64,000 nucleotides of DNA from Luteolibacter luteus (GCF_012913485.1 NZ_CP051774.1:4340001-4404000); one strand, 5' to 3'. Shown: positions 38,025-47,868, numbered from the stretch's first letter. Numbers and translations are program-made. The notes: a model not told the origin generated them from the sequence alone.

Positions 38025-39122
38025 TCAGTTTTCCAGAACGGGCACTTCGCGCGGGGCGACGCCTTTCACGCCTTCGGCGATGGCAGCAACGTGCTCGGGA
38101 GTATTGCCGCAGCATCCGCCTGCGAGATTGAGCAGGCCATCCAAGGCAAACTCCTTCATGTAGGCATTCATGTGCGGCGGCTCCAAGTCGAAGCCGGTTG
38201 GAGCCAAGGGATTTGGCAAGCCGGCGTTCGGATAGCAGGAAATGTGGGTCGCAGAGACCTTCGCCAGTTCTTCAAGATGCGGCTTCATCAGGTCCGGGCC
38301 CAGCGAGCAATTCAAGCCAACCGCCAGCGGGTTCACGTGGGCGACGGCGTTCCACATAGCCTCCACTTTTTGCGCGGAGATCATCGTTTCGCCACCACGG
38401 CCCACGGCCGCGCTGACAATGATCGGCAGCTTCAGGCCATCGGCATCGAAGACTTCCTGGATCGCGACCAAGGCTGCCTTGGCATTGAGTGCATCGAAGA
38501 TCGTTTCCACCATCAGGATATCGCAGCCGCCCTCGATGAGCGCTCGCACCTGGCGGACGTAGTCTTCCTTGACCTGATCAAAGGTCACGGTGCGGAAGCC
38601 CGCATCATTCGCATCTGGCGAGGTGCTGAGAGAAACCGTAAGCGGTCCGATGGCACCGGCCACATAGCGTCTGATGCCGGTGTCGCTGCCGATGTTGTCC
38701 GCCCACTTCCGGCAGAGGCGGGAGGACTCCACGTTCAGTTCCCAAGCAAGATCACGGAGCATCGGGTTCTCGATGATCTTCTGGAAGAACTCCGGATCCT
38801 TGATCCCACCGTGCTCCCGCGGGTCATCGATGAAGAATTCGCTCTGGGCGATCGAGGTCGCGGAGAAGGTATTCGTTTCGCAAATGTCCGAGCCCGCTTC
38901 GTAGAAGCGCTTGTGGATGTCTCCGATCACATCCGGCCGCGTGATGGAGAGGATATCGCCGTTATTCAGCAGGTCCTTTTTGGAGTCCGCGAAGCGCGGC
39001 CCCCGCGCGTCAGTTTCGTTCAGGCCGTAGGTGCGGATGGTCGTGCCCATTGCGCCGTCCAAGACGAGGATGCGGTGGCGGAGGGCTTGCTGGAGTTCGG
39101 CCGTAGGGTCGGGGCGCGGCAT
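38025..39122 (-). CDS. metH: Methionine synthase, homocysteine domain (split MetH)
   Basis: This 365-aa protein is the first domain of MetH, an (alpha-beta)8 barrel that binds zinc and homocysteine. The start ILVLDGAMGTTIRTYGL matches MetH. The zinc-ligand cysteines are in GLNCSLGPD near residue 266 and in GGCCGNTPEH near residue 335. It ends 18 bases before the gene for the folate/cobalamin part on the same strand, so they form one operon. Length equals that domain in full-length MetH, so the break falls precisely at a domain boundary, not inside it. Confidence 0.93.
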   Translation of the reverse strand: MPRPDPTAELQQALRHRILVLDGAMGTTIRTYGLNETDARGPRFADSKKDLLNNGDILSITRPDVIGDIHKRFYEAGSDICETNTFSATSIAQSEFFIDDPREHGGIKDPEFFQKIIENPMLRDLAWELNVESSRLCRKWADNIGSDTGIRRYVAGAIGPLTVSLSTSPDANDAGFRTVTFDQVKEDYVRQVRALIEGGCDILMVETIFDALNAKAALVAIQEVFDADGLKLPIIVSAAVGRGGETMISAQKVEAMWNAVAHVNPLAVGLNCSLGPDLMKPHLEELAKVSATHISCYPNAGLPNPLAPTGFDLEPPHMNAYMKEFALDGLLNLAGGCCGNTPEHVAAIAEGVKGVAPREVPVLEN

Positions 39123-39307
39123 GCCCGCAGGCTAGGACTGGTCAACGAATTCGCAAGAGACAAATCGTCATATCAGGATGTGTTGATGGGTGGTATTTGC
39201 GCCGAACTTTGATTGGGTGTGGCGTGATTGGATGTTTTATTGTGCATTTTTTGACTAATAATGCAATTATTCTTCCAAGGTGAAAGATTTTGACTACGGG
39301 TGTCTGA

Positions 39308-40915
39308 GTGAAGCTCATGTTCTCCTCTCTTAAAGTGGTTTTGGTGACTGTTTTGGCGGTCTCCGTCTGCCACGCCGAGATCCCCGCTGATTTCGGTGCG
39401 ATAACCAGCGGAACGCAGTCCCAAGCGATCGCCTCGCCCGGAACCTCCGGTACAGTGGCTCCCTTTGGCGCGGCCTCATTTCCCATCCTTTTAGGTACGG
39501 CTGCTCCGATGCAGGCTCCCGCCGCCGCAGGGCGCTATGGCGATAGCTATGACCCGGCCGCAGCCCGCGCAGTCGCCTTTTCCCACACGGGCTTCTTTGA
39601 CACGGCCGCAGGTCCTCGCAGCACCCTCTTCACGAATGCCATCCTGTGGGCGAGCAAGCAGGCTGCTCCGGTTGGGGTCACCGTTGCCATCGCGGGCAAT
39701 GCAGTGTCCTCCTCCTTTATCTCAGGGCTGGGCTACACGACCACCACGGTGGGCACGAATCTCACGGCGGCAAATCTTAGCTCCGTCCAAGTGCTGGTTC
39801 TCAGTGCCCACTCGAATTTCACCGCGAGCGCGGTGACCAATATCAAGAACTTCGCAGCGGCGGGCGGAGGCATCGTGATGACCTCTACTCCTTGGGCTCT
39901 GGGCTCGAGCAACTACGCCAACGCGAACTCCATTCTCGATTCCTTCGGGCTCTGCTACAGCTTGGACTACTCGGACGACTCCTCCTGGACGGTAGCGGCT
40001 ACGGCCTATCCGGCCTTCCAATCCGCGCTGCCCGCAGCAGATGCCCTGATCGCTGACAAGGAGGGCACGGCGGTGATGACGGCTGCGAACAGGAGCGCCG
40101 CGGCCAATGCCATTTTCCAGGTCACTCAGATTCGCATCGATATCGCGGCACTCGCCACCAAGCTTGCCCTGCTCAGCGACGCCGCCCACTACGGCATGAT
40201 CGCGCCCACGGCGGCGGCTCCCATCAATACCACCAGCAAGCCGGTGGAGAAAATGCTCGCGAGCTACCAGTCGAAGACCTTCGACCAACTCACACCCTCA
40301 GAGCTTTTTGTCCATCCGAGTGCAGCGGATTTCCCGGGGCTGCCAGCGGCTGGTGCTAGCACCGTCACGAAGACGGTGACGATCAACGGGAATACGCCCA
40401 CGGACTTCTACATGAACCAAGGGGGACGACCCACCCGTTTCGAGACCGGCCTCTACGCTGCGCCAGGTGCCACGGTCACCATCACCATTCCCGGCGATAA
40501 GACCTCCCAAGGCATCCAGGCCCACATCTCGCCGAATGGCAGCCAGGATAGCACCTTCAACATCACAAACTGGACCTTCTTTCCGAAGCTCTGGCGTCGT
40601 ATCGATCTCACCCAGGAATCCACCGGGACCGGCCACGTCTTTGGCGGCCTCATCACGCTGTTGGTCCCGCCAGGAAAAAATCTCGGCAATTTCAATGTGA
40701 CCATTAGCGGTGCGATTGAGGCACCGGCTTTCGTGCTCGGCCAAAATACGGACCCGGAATGGAATGCAACGCTAAAGAATAATCCTGCTCCCTACGGCTA
40801 TATCCAGAATAGCAAGCTCACCATCTACGTGCCGAAGACCCAGCTCGCGGCGATGAATAACCCCGAGGCCGTGACTGCTTATTGGAAGCAGGTCATGGAC
40901 ATTGCGGACGAGTAA
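39308..40915 (+). CDS. M60-type metallopeptidase, N-terminal part, ended by in-frame TAA
   Basis: A signal peptide (about 20 residues, ending CHA) leads a secreted protein. It is the N-terminal half of an M60 (enhancin-like) peptidase, a family of zinc metallopeptidases acting on mucin-like glycoproteins. The last 150 residues (RPTRFETGLYAAPG to the stop) match the region before the catalytic site. The TAA at 40913-40915 interrupts the frame, which stays open in the same phase for another 1047 codons. The start may be GTG 39308 or ATG 39317. It could be a pseudogene, a sequencing error or readthrough. Confidence 0.7.
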   Translation: MKLMFSSLKVVLVTVLAVSVCHAEIPADFGAITSGTQSQAIASPGTSGTVAPFGAASFPILLGTAAPMQAPAAAGRYGDSYDPAAARAVAFSHTGFFDTAAGPRSTLFTNAILWASKQAAPVGVTVAIAGNAVSSSFISGLGYTTTTVGTNLTAANLSSVQVLVLSAHSNFTASAVTNIKNFAAAGGGIVMTSTPWALGSSNYANANSILDSFGLCYSLDYSDDSSWTVAATAYPAFQSALPAADALIADKEGTAVMTAANRSAAANAIFQVTQIRIDIAALATKLALLSDAAHYGMIAPTAAAPINTTSKPVEKMLASYQSKTFDQLTPSELFVHPSAADFPGLPAAGASTVTKTVTINGNTPTDFYMNQGGRPTRFETGLYAAPGATVTITIPGDKTSQGIQAHISPNGSQDSTFNITNWTFFPKLWRRIDLTQESTGTGHVFGGLITLLVPPGKNLGNFNVTISGAIEAPAFVLGQNTDPEWNATLKNNPAPYGYIQNSKLTIYVPKTQLAAMNNPEAVTAYWKQVMDIADE

Positions 40916-43900
40916 TATGGTTATACGAATTACCGGAAGCGTGGGGAAGCCATCGCCACCGCGCGATATGTCGCCGCAGGTGCTGCCTACGCCAGCTATC
41001 CGATCGAGGCAGGGTGGGGGACCGGCTCCGACGAAATGTTGAACGGTGCCCGCCTTAATGGCCATTGGGGCAACTATCACGAGCTCGGGCACAATTATCA
41101 GGACATCTTCGATAGCGCTTTCGTCATTGCGCTGAGCGCAGAGGTGGATGTGAACCTCTTCCCGGGCATGATCTACACGCTGCTGCATGATCGCACGGCG
41201 TGGGATGGTGCCCACTCGACCTATGATGCCAGCAGCCGCCTGCCAAAGCGGGAGCAGTTCCTGGCGCTAGCCGACGCGGAGCGGACCTGGCAAAAGGCCC
41301 ACGATATCGCCCCGGTCGCCTACGACTTCTACTTCAATCTCTCCGAGGCCTTCGGCTGGCAGGCATACAAGACGATGCTCTCCCGGCTGATGCGTTACCT
41401 GCAGAGCCCGGGCAGCGCAACGGATGCGGCCTTGAATGCTCTCAGCAGCAGTGATCCGAACTTCAAGCGGAACCGCTTCTACATGCTGATGTGCGATGCC
41501 ACCGGTCGAAATCTGGATACCTACTTCCAGCGCTACGGCCTCGGCAAGGTGGGCGCGGGCCAAGAGATCACACAGTCCGTGAAGGACGCCATCGCCGCGA
41601 AAGGCTATCCGGTTTGGACGGACAACACCTCGATCGACTCACTCTCCACGCCAGCCAATCTTCATGTGGGCGAGGATGCTTCACCCGGAACGGAATTCTA
41701 TCAATTCATCGCCATGGATGCCGAGGAGCCTGGCACCATTTTGTGCAATCGCTCGACCGGTGTGCTTGAGGAACGTTGGACGGGTGCCTCCATGGCCGGC
41801 AATCCCTCGGTCACGAATACCTTTAGTGCCTTTACTTCCGGTCAGAATGCCGCGGAGAACTACATCCGCCGCGTTTCCGGTTGGTTGGTTCCGCCTGCAA
41901 GCGGTGTTTATACCTTCTGGATCGCTTCTGATGACGGGAGCACGCTTTTCCTGGGCAGCGATGAAAAGGAGCCCGGCAAGCAGGCGATCGCCAGCGTTTC
42001 GGGCTACACCGGCTTTCAGGTGTGGACCTCATCATCCTCACAAAAGTCCGTGCCCATTTTCCTGCAGGCGGGACGCGCCTACTACATTGAAGCGGTGCAG
42101 CAGGAAGGTGGCGGTGGCGACCATGTCTCGGTGGCATGGCAGGGTCCGGGGATCGCCCAACAGGTCATCCCGGGAACGGTCCTGATCCCGCGGAACGCGA
42201 CAACGGCTTTCCCGTCATCCGGCACTTTGCCAGCGATCACAATCACCTCCCCGGAGGAAGGTGCCTTCCTTTTCGTGCCCGGGACCTTCCCGATCACTAC
42301 TAGTCTGGATGAGAACACGCTGACGATCACCAAGGTCCAGTTCTTCGATGGCGAGACGCTCCTCGGTGAAGACAGCACGGCACCGTATTCGCTGGATTGG
42401 GTGAACCCCTTGGCTGGCACCCATGCCTTGCGCGCCCGCATCGCGCACACGGCGGGAACGGTGGATTCAAATGCACGCCTCGTCACGGTTGCGGCGGCGG
42501 GAGCTCCTATTATTTCGCTCGATAGCCCGCTCGCAGCAGAGATCTCGATTCCTGGGAATGTCGGCTTGGTCTTGGAATCGACGGTCCTTGATGACACGCC
42601 CGCCACCCTGTCGGTGACGTGGAGCAAGTTCAGCGGTCCCGGGGCGGTAAACTTCCAGAACGCTTCGTCGGAAGATACCACGGCGATTTTCTCGGCACCC
42701 GGTGACTACGTCCTGCGTCTCACGGCGAGCGATGGAAACTTGGAGTCCACGAAAGATCTAACAGTCCATTCCGGAGTCACGCCGGTACAGCTGATCAATG
42801 CGGACATCAACGCGCCGCGGGCTGGCAGCGGCAGCTTGTCGGATGGCGTGGTTACGGTTTCGGGCGCAGGCAACGACATCTACGGCTCCGGCGACCAGTT
42901 CCACTTTTACTACACGGAAGTGACTGGTGACTTCGATTTCCGGGCACGTCTGGCGAGCAAGACGATCAGCGCTACCGGCGCGCATACCGCTCTGATGGCT
43001 CGCCAGAGCCTGACGGCGAACTCGATTCATGCCGCCGTCTCCCAGGAAGGCACGGGCAGCACGTACTTGATGCAGCGGGCGAGCACGGGCGGAAGCACCA
43101 CAATCAATATCGGCAGTGCCGTCACGAACACGCCGCCGACCTGGATGCGCCTGGCTCGCAGCGGCGATAGCATTCGCGGCTACATCTCGGACGACGGCGT
43201 GACCTGGACAGAGAAGGGGCCGATCACTCCGGCGCTGCCAAGCACCGTGCTGCTCGGCTTCGCGGTTTCGAATTCTGAAGCAAGCAACAGCGCCGCGCTC
43301 AATGTTGCGACTTTCGACAGTATCAGCGGCCTGCGCAGCGGAAACGTCGGAGCAGTCGTCGCAGCGGGTCCCGATCAAAACATCACCGTCCTCCAGGCGG
43401 CCTTGACCGGAAGTTCGACCGATGACGGTCAGCCAAACCCACCGGGTGTTTTGAGCACGCGTTGGACGAAGATCAGCGGTCCCGGCACTGTTGATTTTAC
43501 GAATGCGAACTCCCTCGTGACGAATGTGAACTTCTCCATGGCGGGTAACTATGTCCTGCGTCTCACCGCGGACGATGGGCAGGTGAAGACCTTCGATGAT
43601 ATCTTCATCACGATGCCTTCCGCTTTCGGTTCATGGCGCACCGCGAAGTTCGGCGCGCTGGCGGGAGACCCATCTGTTTCGGGGCCGGATGCGGACCCGA
43701 ACGGCAATGGTCTCGCGAATCTGGCGGAGTATGCCCTCGGCACGGACCCGCTGGCTGAGGGCTCGGGAAATGTGCTCCGGAGCGAAGTAGAAAACGACCG
43801 TCTCAAGCTTAGCTTCACCCGTGATGAGGCGGCTACGGATGTGACAATCACCGTGCAAGCCAGTGATGCCCTCGAGGGGACATGGACGGATCTTGCTCGG

Positions 43901-44059
43901 AGTGTGGCCGGAGCGCCCTTCGCGCCTCTGCAAGCCGGGATCAGTGTCCAGGAGAACGGAGGCGGTCCCGTGGTGGATGTCGTCTTGGTCGATGCCTACG
44001 CCATCAGCGATCCCGCCCAGCCGCGCCGCTTTTTGCGGGTGCTAGTGACTGAAGATTGA
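40916..44059 (+). CDS. M60-type metallopeptidase, C-terminal part with PA14 and PKD-like domains
   Basis: This region reads on in the same frame as the upstream part; the first internal ATG is at 41036. The zinc site HELGH lies 14 residues after that ATG, with a third ligand candidate Glu in ALSAEVDVNLF (motif HExxH-x-E of M60). A PA14-like domain (RRVSGWLVPPASGVYTFWI and EQASDD-type loop) follows. Next come an Ig-like/Big domain, two PKD-like repeats (SGPGAVNFQNASSEDTT; GDYVLRLTASDG), and a DUF1349-like domain between them. The C-terminus has NGLANLAEYALGTDP, common in Verrucomicrobia surface proteins. Without readthrough the product would lack export. Confidence 0.75.
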   Translation, partial: YGYTNYRKRGEAIATARYVAAGAAYASYPIEAGWGTGSDEMLNGARLNGHWGNYHELGHNYQDIFDSAFVIALSAEVDVNLFPGMIYTLLHDRTAWDGAHSTYDASSRLPKREQFLALADAERTWQKAHDIAPVAYDFYFNLSEAFGWQAYKTMLSRLMRYLQSPGSATDAALNALSSSDPNFKRNRFYMLMCDATGRNLDTYFQRYGLGKVGAGQEITQSVKDAIAAKGYPVWTDNTSIDSLSTPANLHVGEDASPGTEFYQFIAMDAEEPGTILCNRSTGVLEERWTGASMAGNPSVTNTFSAFTSGQNAAENYIRRVSGWLVPPASGVYTFWIASDDGSTLFLGSDEKEPGKQAIASVSGYTGFQVWTSSSSQKSVPIFLQAGRAYYIEAVQQEGGGGDHVSVAWQGPGIAQQVIPGTVLIPRNATTAFPSSGTLPAITITSPEEGAFLFVPGTFPITTSLDENTLTITKVQFFDGETLLGEDSTAPYSLDWVNPLAGTHALRARIAHTAGTVDSNARLVTVAAAGAPIISLDSPLAAEISIPGNVGLVLESTVLDDTPATLSVTWSKFSGPGAVNFQNASSEDTTAIFSAPGDYVLRLTASDGNLESTKDLTVHSGVTPVQLINADINAPRAGSGSLSDGVVTVSGAGNDIYGSGDQFHFYYTEVTGDFDFRARLASKTISATGAHTALMARQSLTANSIHAAVSQEGTGSTYLMQRASTGGSTTINIGSAVTNTPPTWMRLARSGDSIRGYISDDGVTWTEKGPITPALPSTVLLGFAVSNSEASNSAALNVATFDSISGLRSGNVGAVVAAGPDQNITVLQAALTGSSTDDGQPNPPGVLSTRWTKISGPGTVDFTNANSLVTNVNFSMAGNYVLRLTADDGQVKTFDDIFITMPSAFGSWRTAKFGALAGDPSVSGPDADPNGNGLANLAEYALGTDPLAEGSGNVLRSEVENDRLKLSFTRDEAATDVTITVQASDALEGTWTDLARSVAGAPFAPLQAGISVQENGGGPVVDVVLVDAYAISDPAQPRRFLRVLVTED

Positions 44060-44072
44060 AACAGGGATCGAT

Positions 44073-44153
44073 GTGGATCTCCCCAAGAGGAGGAGCCCTC
44101 AACTTCGACATTGAGCGCCGGGCCTCCGCGGCCCAATGTTGGAGTGTAGATCC
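44073..44153. repeat. Imperfect palindrome downstream of the M60 gene
   Basis: GGATCT pairs with AGATCC at the outer edge. Inside, CTCAACTTCGACATTG faces CAATGTTGGAGTGTAG, with several G-T wobbles. It forms a long imperfect hairpin and resembles the REP-like element near 49.4 kb in style, although the sequences differ. Confidence 0.4.
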
Positions 44154-44159
44154 TCCGCC

Positions 44160-45272
44160 ATGAACCGTCGTGCATCCCTCAAGCTCGCCGCCGCAGCTGG
44201 CATGGCTGCCTCCTCATCTTCCATTCTTGCTCAAGAAAAGCCCCGGCCTCTCAGGATACTTATCCTCGGCGGCACCGGGTTCACCGGACCCTACCAAGTC
44301 CGTTACGCGCTGTCGCGAGGTCATAAGATCACCCTCTTCAATCGTGGCCGCCGGCCCCAGGACTGGCCCGCCGAAGTGGAGGAACTCACCGGAGACCGCG
44401 ACAAGGGCGACCTGAAATCCCTCGAAGGCCGAGAGTGGGACGTCTGTATCGATAATCCCGCAGGCCTACCCTCGTGGGTGCGCGATGCCGGTAAGGTGCT
44501 TGCGGGAAAAGTGAAGCACTACGTCTTCATTTCTACCGTCTCCGTCTATCGCGACAGCTCGAAGCCGGGGCGGGATGAATCCACGCCGCTCGAGAACTAC
44601 GAAGGTCCCGATGCGATGGCCGAGACCCGCCAAACCCTAGGTGCGAACATGGCTCTTTACGGCCCTCTGAAAGCGGAGAGTGAGCGCGAGGCGGAAAAAC
44701 AATTTCCCGGCATCACCACCATCATTCGTCCCGGCCTCATCGTGGGCCCGGGTGATGAAACCGACCGCTTTACCTATTGGCCGGTGCGTATCGCAAAAGG
44801 CGGTGAAATCCTTGCGCCTCCCGCGGATGACCCGGTCCAGGTCATTGATGCCCGCGACCTCGCGGAGTGGACCATCCGCATGGTGGAGCAGCGGACTTTA
44901 GGCGTCTTCAATGCCTGCGGTCCGGAAAAGGAGCTCGGCATGGGCAAGATGCTGGAGGAGATCCGCAGCGGGGTGAAGCCTGAGGCGAAGCTGGTCCACG
45001 TCACCACGGAGTTCCTGCAGAAGCAGAAAGTGATGCCGTGGGGAGATCTTCCCTGCTGGGTGCCGGGGCAGGGAGATAGCGCCGGCTTCTCCCGCACCAG
45101 CAATGAGCGTGCGGTAAAGGCTGGTCTCACCTTCCGTCCTGTCGCAACGACGGCGGCAGATGCGCTTGCGTGGTTTAACAACCAGCCGGCAGAACGGAAA
45201 TCCAAGTTCCGCGCGGGGCTCACCGAGGAACGCGAAGCTGAGGTGCTCAAGGCGTGGGGAGAGAGGAAATGA
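44160..45272 (+). CDS. TAT-exported NAD-dependent epimerase/reductase-like protein
   Basis: The 370-aa protein from the ATG at 44160 has a twin-arginine-like signal (MNRRASLKLAAAAGM). It continues as an extended short-chain dehydrogenase. The Rossmann motif is ILILGGTGFTGPYQVRYAL (residues 32-50), and the NGRR-like loop NRGRRPQ follows. A YGPLKAESEREAEK block holds the YxxxK-like catalytic pair. Export of a NAD-binding enzyme fits the TAT route, which moves folded cofactor proteins. Substrate is unknown. It may be related to UDP-sugar or isoflavone-reductase-type families. Confidence 0.8.
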   Translation: MNRRASLKLAAAAGMAASSSSILAQEKPRPLRILILGGTGFTGPYQVRYALSRGHKITLFNRGRRPQDWPAEVEELTGDRDKGDLKSLEGREWDVCIDNPAGLPSWVRDAGKVLAGKVKHYVFISTVSVYRDSSKPGRDESTPLENYEGPDAMAETRQTLGANMALYGPLKAESEREAEKQFPGITTIIRPGLIVGPGDETDRFTYWPVRIAKGGEILAPPADDPVQVIDARDLAEWTIRMVEQRTLGVFNACGPEKELGMGKMLEEIRSGVKPEAKLVHVTTEFLQKQKVMPWGDLPCWVPGQGDSAGFSRTSNERAVKAGLTFRPVATTAADALAWFNNQPAERKSKFRAGLTEEREAEVLKAWGERK

Positions 45273-45288
45273 TCCCGTCGGCTCTTCC

Positions 45289-47226
45289 CTATTTGGTCTT
45301 CCGATGTGGTTCCAAGGCCTTCTTTAAATCGTCTTCGAAGGACATGCTGAGTCCGTAGTAGAGCTCTTGATTGCCGCGGGAGAAAATCAGCTCGGGCGGG
45401 TCCAAGCATATAATCAGGTCGACTCGTTCTCCATTTTCCATCCATGAAACTGCGTAGTCTCCGTGGAAATAGGATCCGCCTTTCTTTCCGGCAAACGAGT
45501 TCGTGAGCGATTCATCGGTGAGGATTCTTCGGAGCTCATCCGGATTCGCCGCGGGAGAGCCCGGCTGGTAGAACCATTCGTTGGCGATCTTGCGGACATC
45601 ACCGCGCTTGGATTCTTCCCCATGGCTGGGATCATCTTCACGCGGAAGTCCGGCCATCACTGTGATCTCCGCGCCGTTCTTGAGTGCTTTCTGAAAGCTG
45701 AGAATTTCTTCGGGATCATCCGGAGTAAAAGGAGCGGGGCGCTTCGAAGCGTAAGCGCCGAACAGAGGATACAGCTGCCGGATGGCCTCGAAGTCCAGAT
45801 CGTGACGAACGGTGATCTTCCCGTTCGTGAAGATCGCCTCGCCGCAGCCGTAGCAGAAAAGGGCGTGGACGAGCTCGTCTCCCGACTTCCAGGAAACGCC
45901 GAAGTCAGGATGAAAGCCACCGCACTCCTTCTCAGAGACGAACTTTTCATAGGTCTTCGCATCCGCGATAACCTCGCGCAAGGCATCGGCCTTCTTGGCG
46001 TTGATGGCAGGGGCGTAAAAACCATGGCCGGCGATCGTCGTGACGTCGTGACGCTTCATCTCCTCGTCAAAGGCCCATGAGGACATCATCCGCGGTACCC
46101 CTTCGTGGATTTTAATAGCTGCTCCCTCTCGTAGTGATTCGCGCCATCGTGACGAAGCGGAGACAGGCGTGGCCTTGTCGACAAGCTTCTTGTAGCCCGG
46201 TACCGTTTTCTCTCGCTCCATATCAACCGCAGCCCAGATTTCTCTAAGCGTCCTGTTCAAACCTCGATTCACGACCGGGAGCAATTTCTTGAAATCCTCT
46301 TGCGCTTTAAGGCCGAGGTCATAGCGCAATTCCTTGTTGCTTTGTAGAAGGATGGCTTCTCCGCAACCCAAGCAGATTTGCAAGACCGCTGGATTTTCAT
46401 CGTTCCCCCAGCGTACCGCATAGTCCGGATGAAATCCTTCGCATTCCTTTTCCCCCTCCCACGGGTGCAAGGTATCTCCGTCCAAAAGCAGCTCTTTAAG
46501 CGTAGCGCTCTCCTTCTCATCGATTCCGGGATCCCGATAAGGCTGGTAAAAGTAGAAGCGTCCTAGCTCTCTTGCCGTTCCATCTCGGACCGCGTCGTCG
46601 AATGCGGCGGTGCCCTCCTTTGGTAGTCCCTCGTGAAGGTAGATCTTCTTGGTGGCACCCAGCAGTTGCAGGCTGGGTTTAGCCTCCTCGAGGGTCGCTG
46701 CTTTCTCCGGTATCGGAGGTGAATCCAGTGCGGTGTGGAACAGCGTTTTGGTGAGCTTTTTATAAGCGGGCTTGCTGACTCCATAGATCAGAGAGGCCGT
46801 ATCAGATACAAAAGCGATCTCCCCCCGTTGATAGGAGAACAGGGCGTAGACGGATTGACCGCCACTATCCCATGAAAGCACTTCCGGGTTTCCGAAATCG
46901 CGCAAGCCTCCTTTCGTGTCCTGCTCCGGTGGAAAGGGAACAAGGCTTTCGGGGTCCGAGATGACGTCGCGGAGGAGTTCCATATCATGGAAGCTTTCGG
47001 GATTCTTCAGCTCGACCAGGTTGAAGCCATGGACGACCTGGATCTTCTCCGGGGCTGTCGGGTCGGCGAAGGGATCCTCCGAGCCTTCGGAAGAAGCTTG
47101 GTGGAACAATCTCACCGGCCCGCCTGTCCTGAGTGCCCTGCGCAGACTTTCGGAGGCCGACACGGGATCACCCCCATGCGCAGCCATAGCCGAGGCAACC
47201 GACAGAAGTGGCAGGAGGCGAATCAT
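45289..47226 (-). CDS. Secreted protein with four repeat modules
   Basis: The 645-aa product has a signal peptide (MIRLLPLLSVASAMAA). It then consists of four modules of about 120-150 residues. Modules two and three retain a motif pair, CEGFHPDYAVRW / CGGFHPDFGVSW followed by a GCGEAI Cys pair, which may bind a metal. Module one has lost the motif, and module four keeps only FHGDYAVSW. I do not recognise a family. The start at 47226 is chosen because of the signal peptide; an upstream in-frame start adds a basic leader. Confidence 0.7.
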   Translation of the reverse strand: MIRLLPLLSVASAMAAHGGDPVSASESLRRALRTGGPVRLFHQASSEGSEDPFADPTAPEKIQVVHGFNLVELKNPESFHDMELLRDVISDPESLVPFPPEQDTKGGLRDFGNPEVLSWDSGGQSVYALFSYQRGEIAFVSDTASLIYGVSKPAYKKLTKTLFHTALDSPPIPEKAATLEEAKPSLQLLGATKKIYLHEGLPKEGTAAFDDAVRDGTARELGRFYFYQPYRDPGIDEKESATLKELLLDGDTLHPWEGEKECEGFHPDYAVRWGNDENPAVLQICLGCGEAILLQSNKELRYDLGLKAQEDFKKLLPVVNRGLNRTLREIWAAVDMEREKTVPGYKKLVDKATPVSASSRWRESLREGAAIKIHEGVPRMMSSWAFDEEMKRHDVTTIAGHGFYAPAINAKKADALREVIADAKTYEKFVSEKECGGFHPDFGVSWKSGDELVHALFCYGCGEAIFTNGKITVRHDLDFEAIRQLYPLFGAYASKRPAPFTPDDPEEILSFQKALKNGAEITVMAGLPREDDPSHGEESKRGDVRKIANEWFYQPGSPAANPDELRRILTDESLTNSFAGKKGGSYFHGDYAVSWMENGERVDLIICLDPPELIFSRGNQELYYGLSMSFEDDLKKALEPHRKTK

Positions 47227-47362
47227 CTTACCGATCCATAGGGGAAATTGGCTTTTCGCTGAAAGACGAAATCGACGGCGGAGTCGCCGTTCCAAACGCC
47301 CGCACTCCATTCCTCAGCAAGTCACCCAAGATCCTATCATATAATAAAATCGAAATTTACCG

Positions 47363-47391
47363 TTGACGCGTAAAACCCATACGCATATCTA
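47363..47391 (+). promoter_or_regulatory. Candidate promoter of a structured RNA
   Basis: TTGACG at 47363-47368 is followed 17 bases later by TATCTA. A start near 47398 would give a transcript running to the terminator at about 47665. Confidence 0.4.
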
Positions 47392-47397
47392 CGCCCA

Positions 47398-47665
47398 ACT
47401 TCATTCCGCTCCGATGCGTCTCCACCGATCCCAGATTAAACGTCACGCCGACCTCGTCTCAGAGGTCACTTGGTCGTGGCGCCGGGTTGTCGGATTGGAA
47501 CAATTGGGCCTGTGCCCTCTAGCGTATCAAGCGATGACCTTTGCCGGTAACCCGGCGCCCAACCGAAGCAGGTTCAGGCCGAACGTGGCCTGATAGCCGC
47601 GTAAATCCAAGGATTTCCCGCAGCCCTGCTTCCTACCGGAAGCGGGGCTTTTTGTTTCCCCGAAT
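47398..47665 (+). ncRNA. Candidate structured ncRNA, class unknown
   Basis: The gap between the four-module protein and tRNA-His holds several stems in series. GACCTC pairs with GAGGTC (47450-47467). GGCGCCGGGTT (47478-47488) pairs perfectly with AACCCGGCGCC (47549-47559), enclosing GGGC-CTGT-GCCC. TCAGGCC pairs with GGCCTGA (47575-47593). A final hairpin near 47630-47650 ends in TTTTTG, like an intrinsic terminator. No good protein fits. Length of about 265 bases would suit a long SRP RNA or 6S-like RNA, but I cannot match either motif. Confidence 0.5.
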
Positions 47666-47868
47666 TCCAACAGCCAACCCCTTTCCCAGCTTTCCAGAAA
47701 CCGTGACCCTGTGTCCTTTCTAAAGATCCCCTGACCCTTCCGTCCCGCTAGACGGACCCATTCATTCCGATCCGGAAGCCTGAACCCGATCCCGCCAAGT
47801 TAGCGGTTGATCGAAATGGCATATCTTGGAGCGTGGGAGAACTGTTGTCATATGGCGGGCATCGAAAT

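Noticed and set aside
39123-39307. Possible SAM or cobalamin riboswitch before the split metH
   Set aside because: I looked for the conserved boxes on the minus strand and found none. The region is only AT-rich, with a small TAATAATGCAATTATT-like inverted repeat.
47363-47593. 76-aa open frame in the ncRNA candidate region
   Set aside because: It starts at the TTG of the promoter candidate and runs through perfect RNA stems; the composition is not protein-like.
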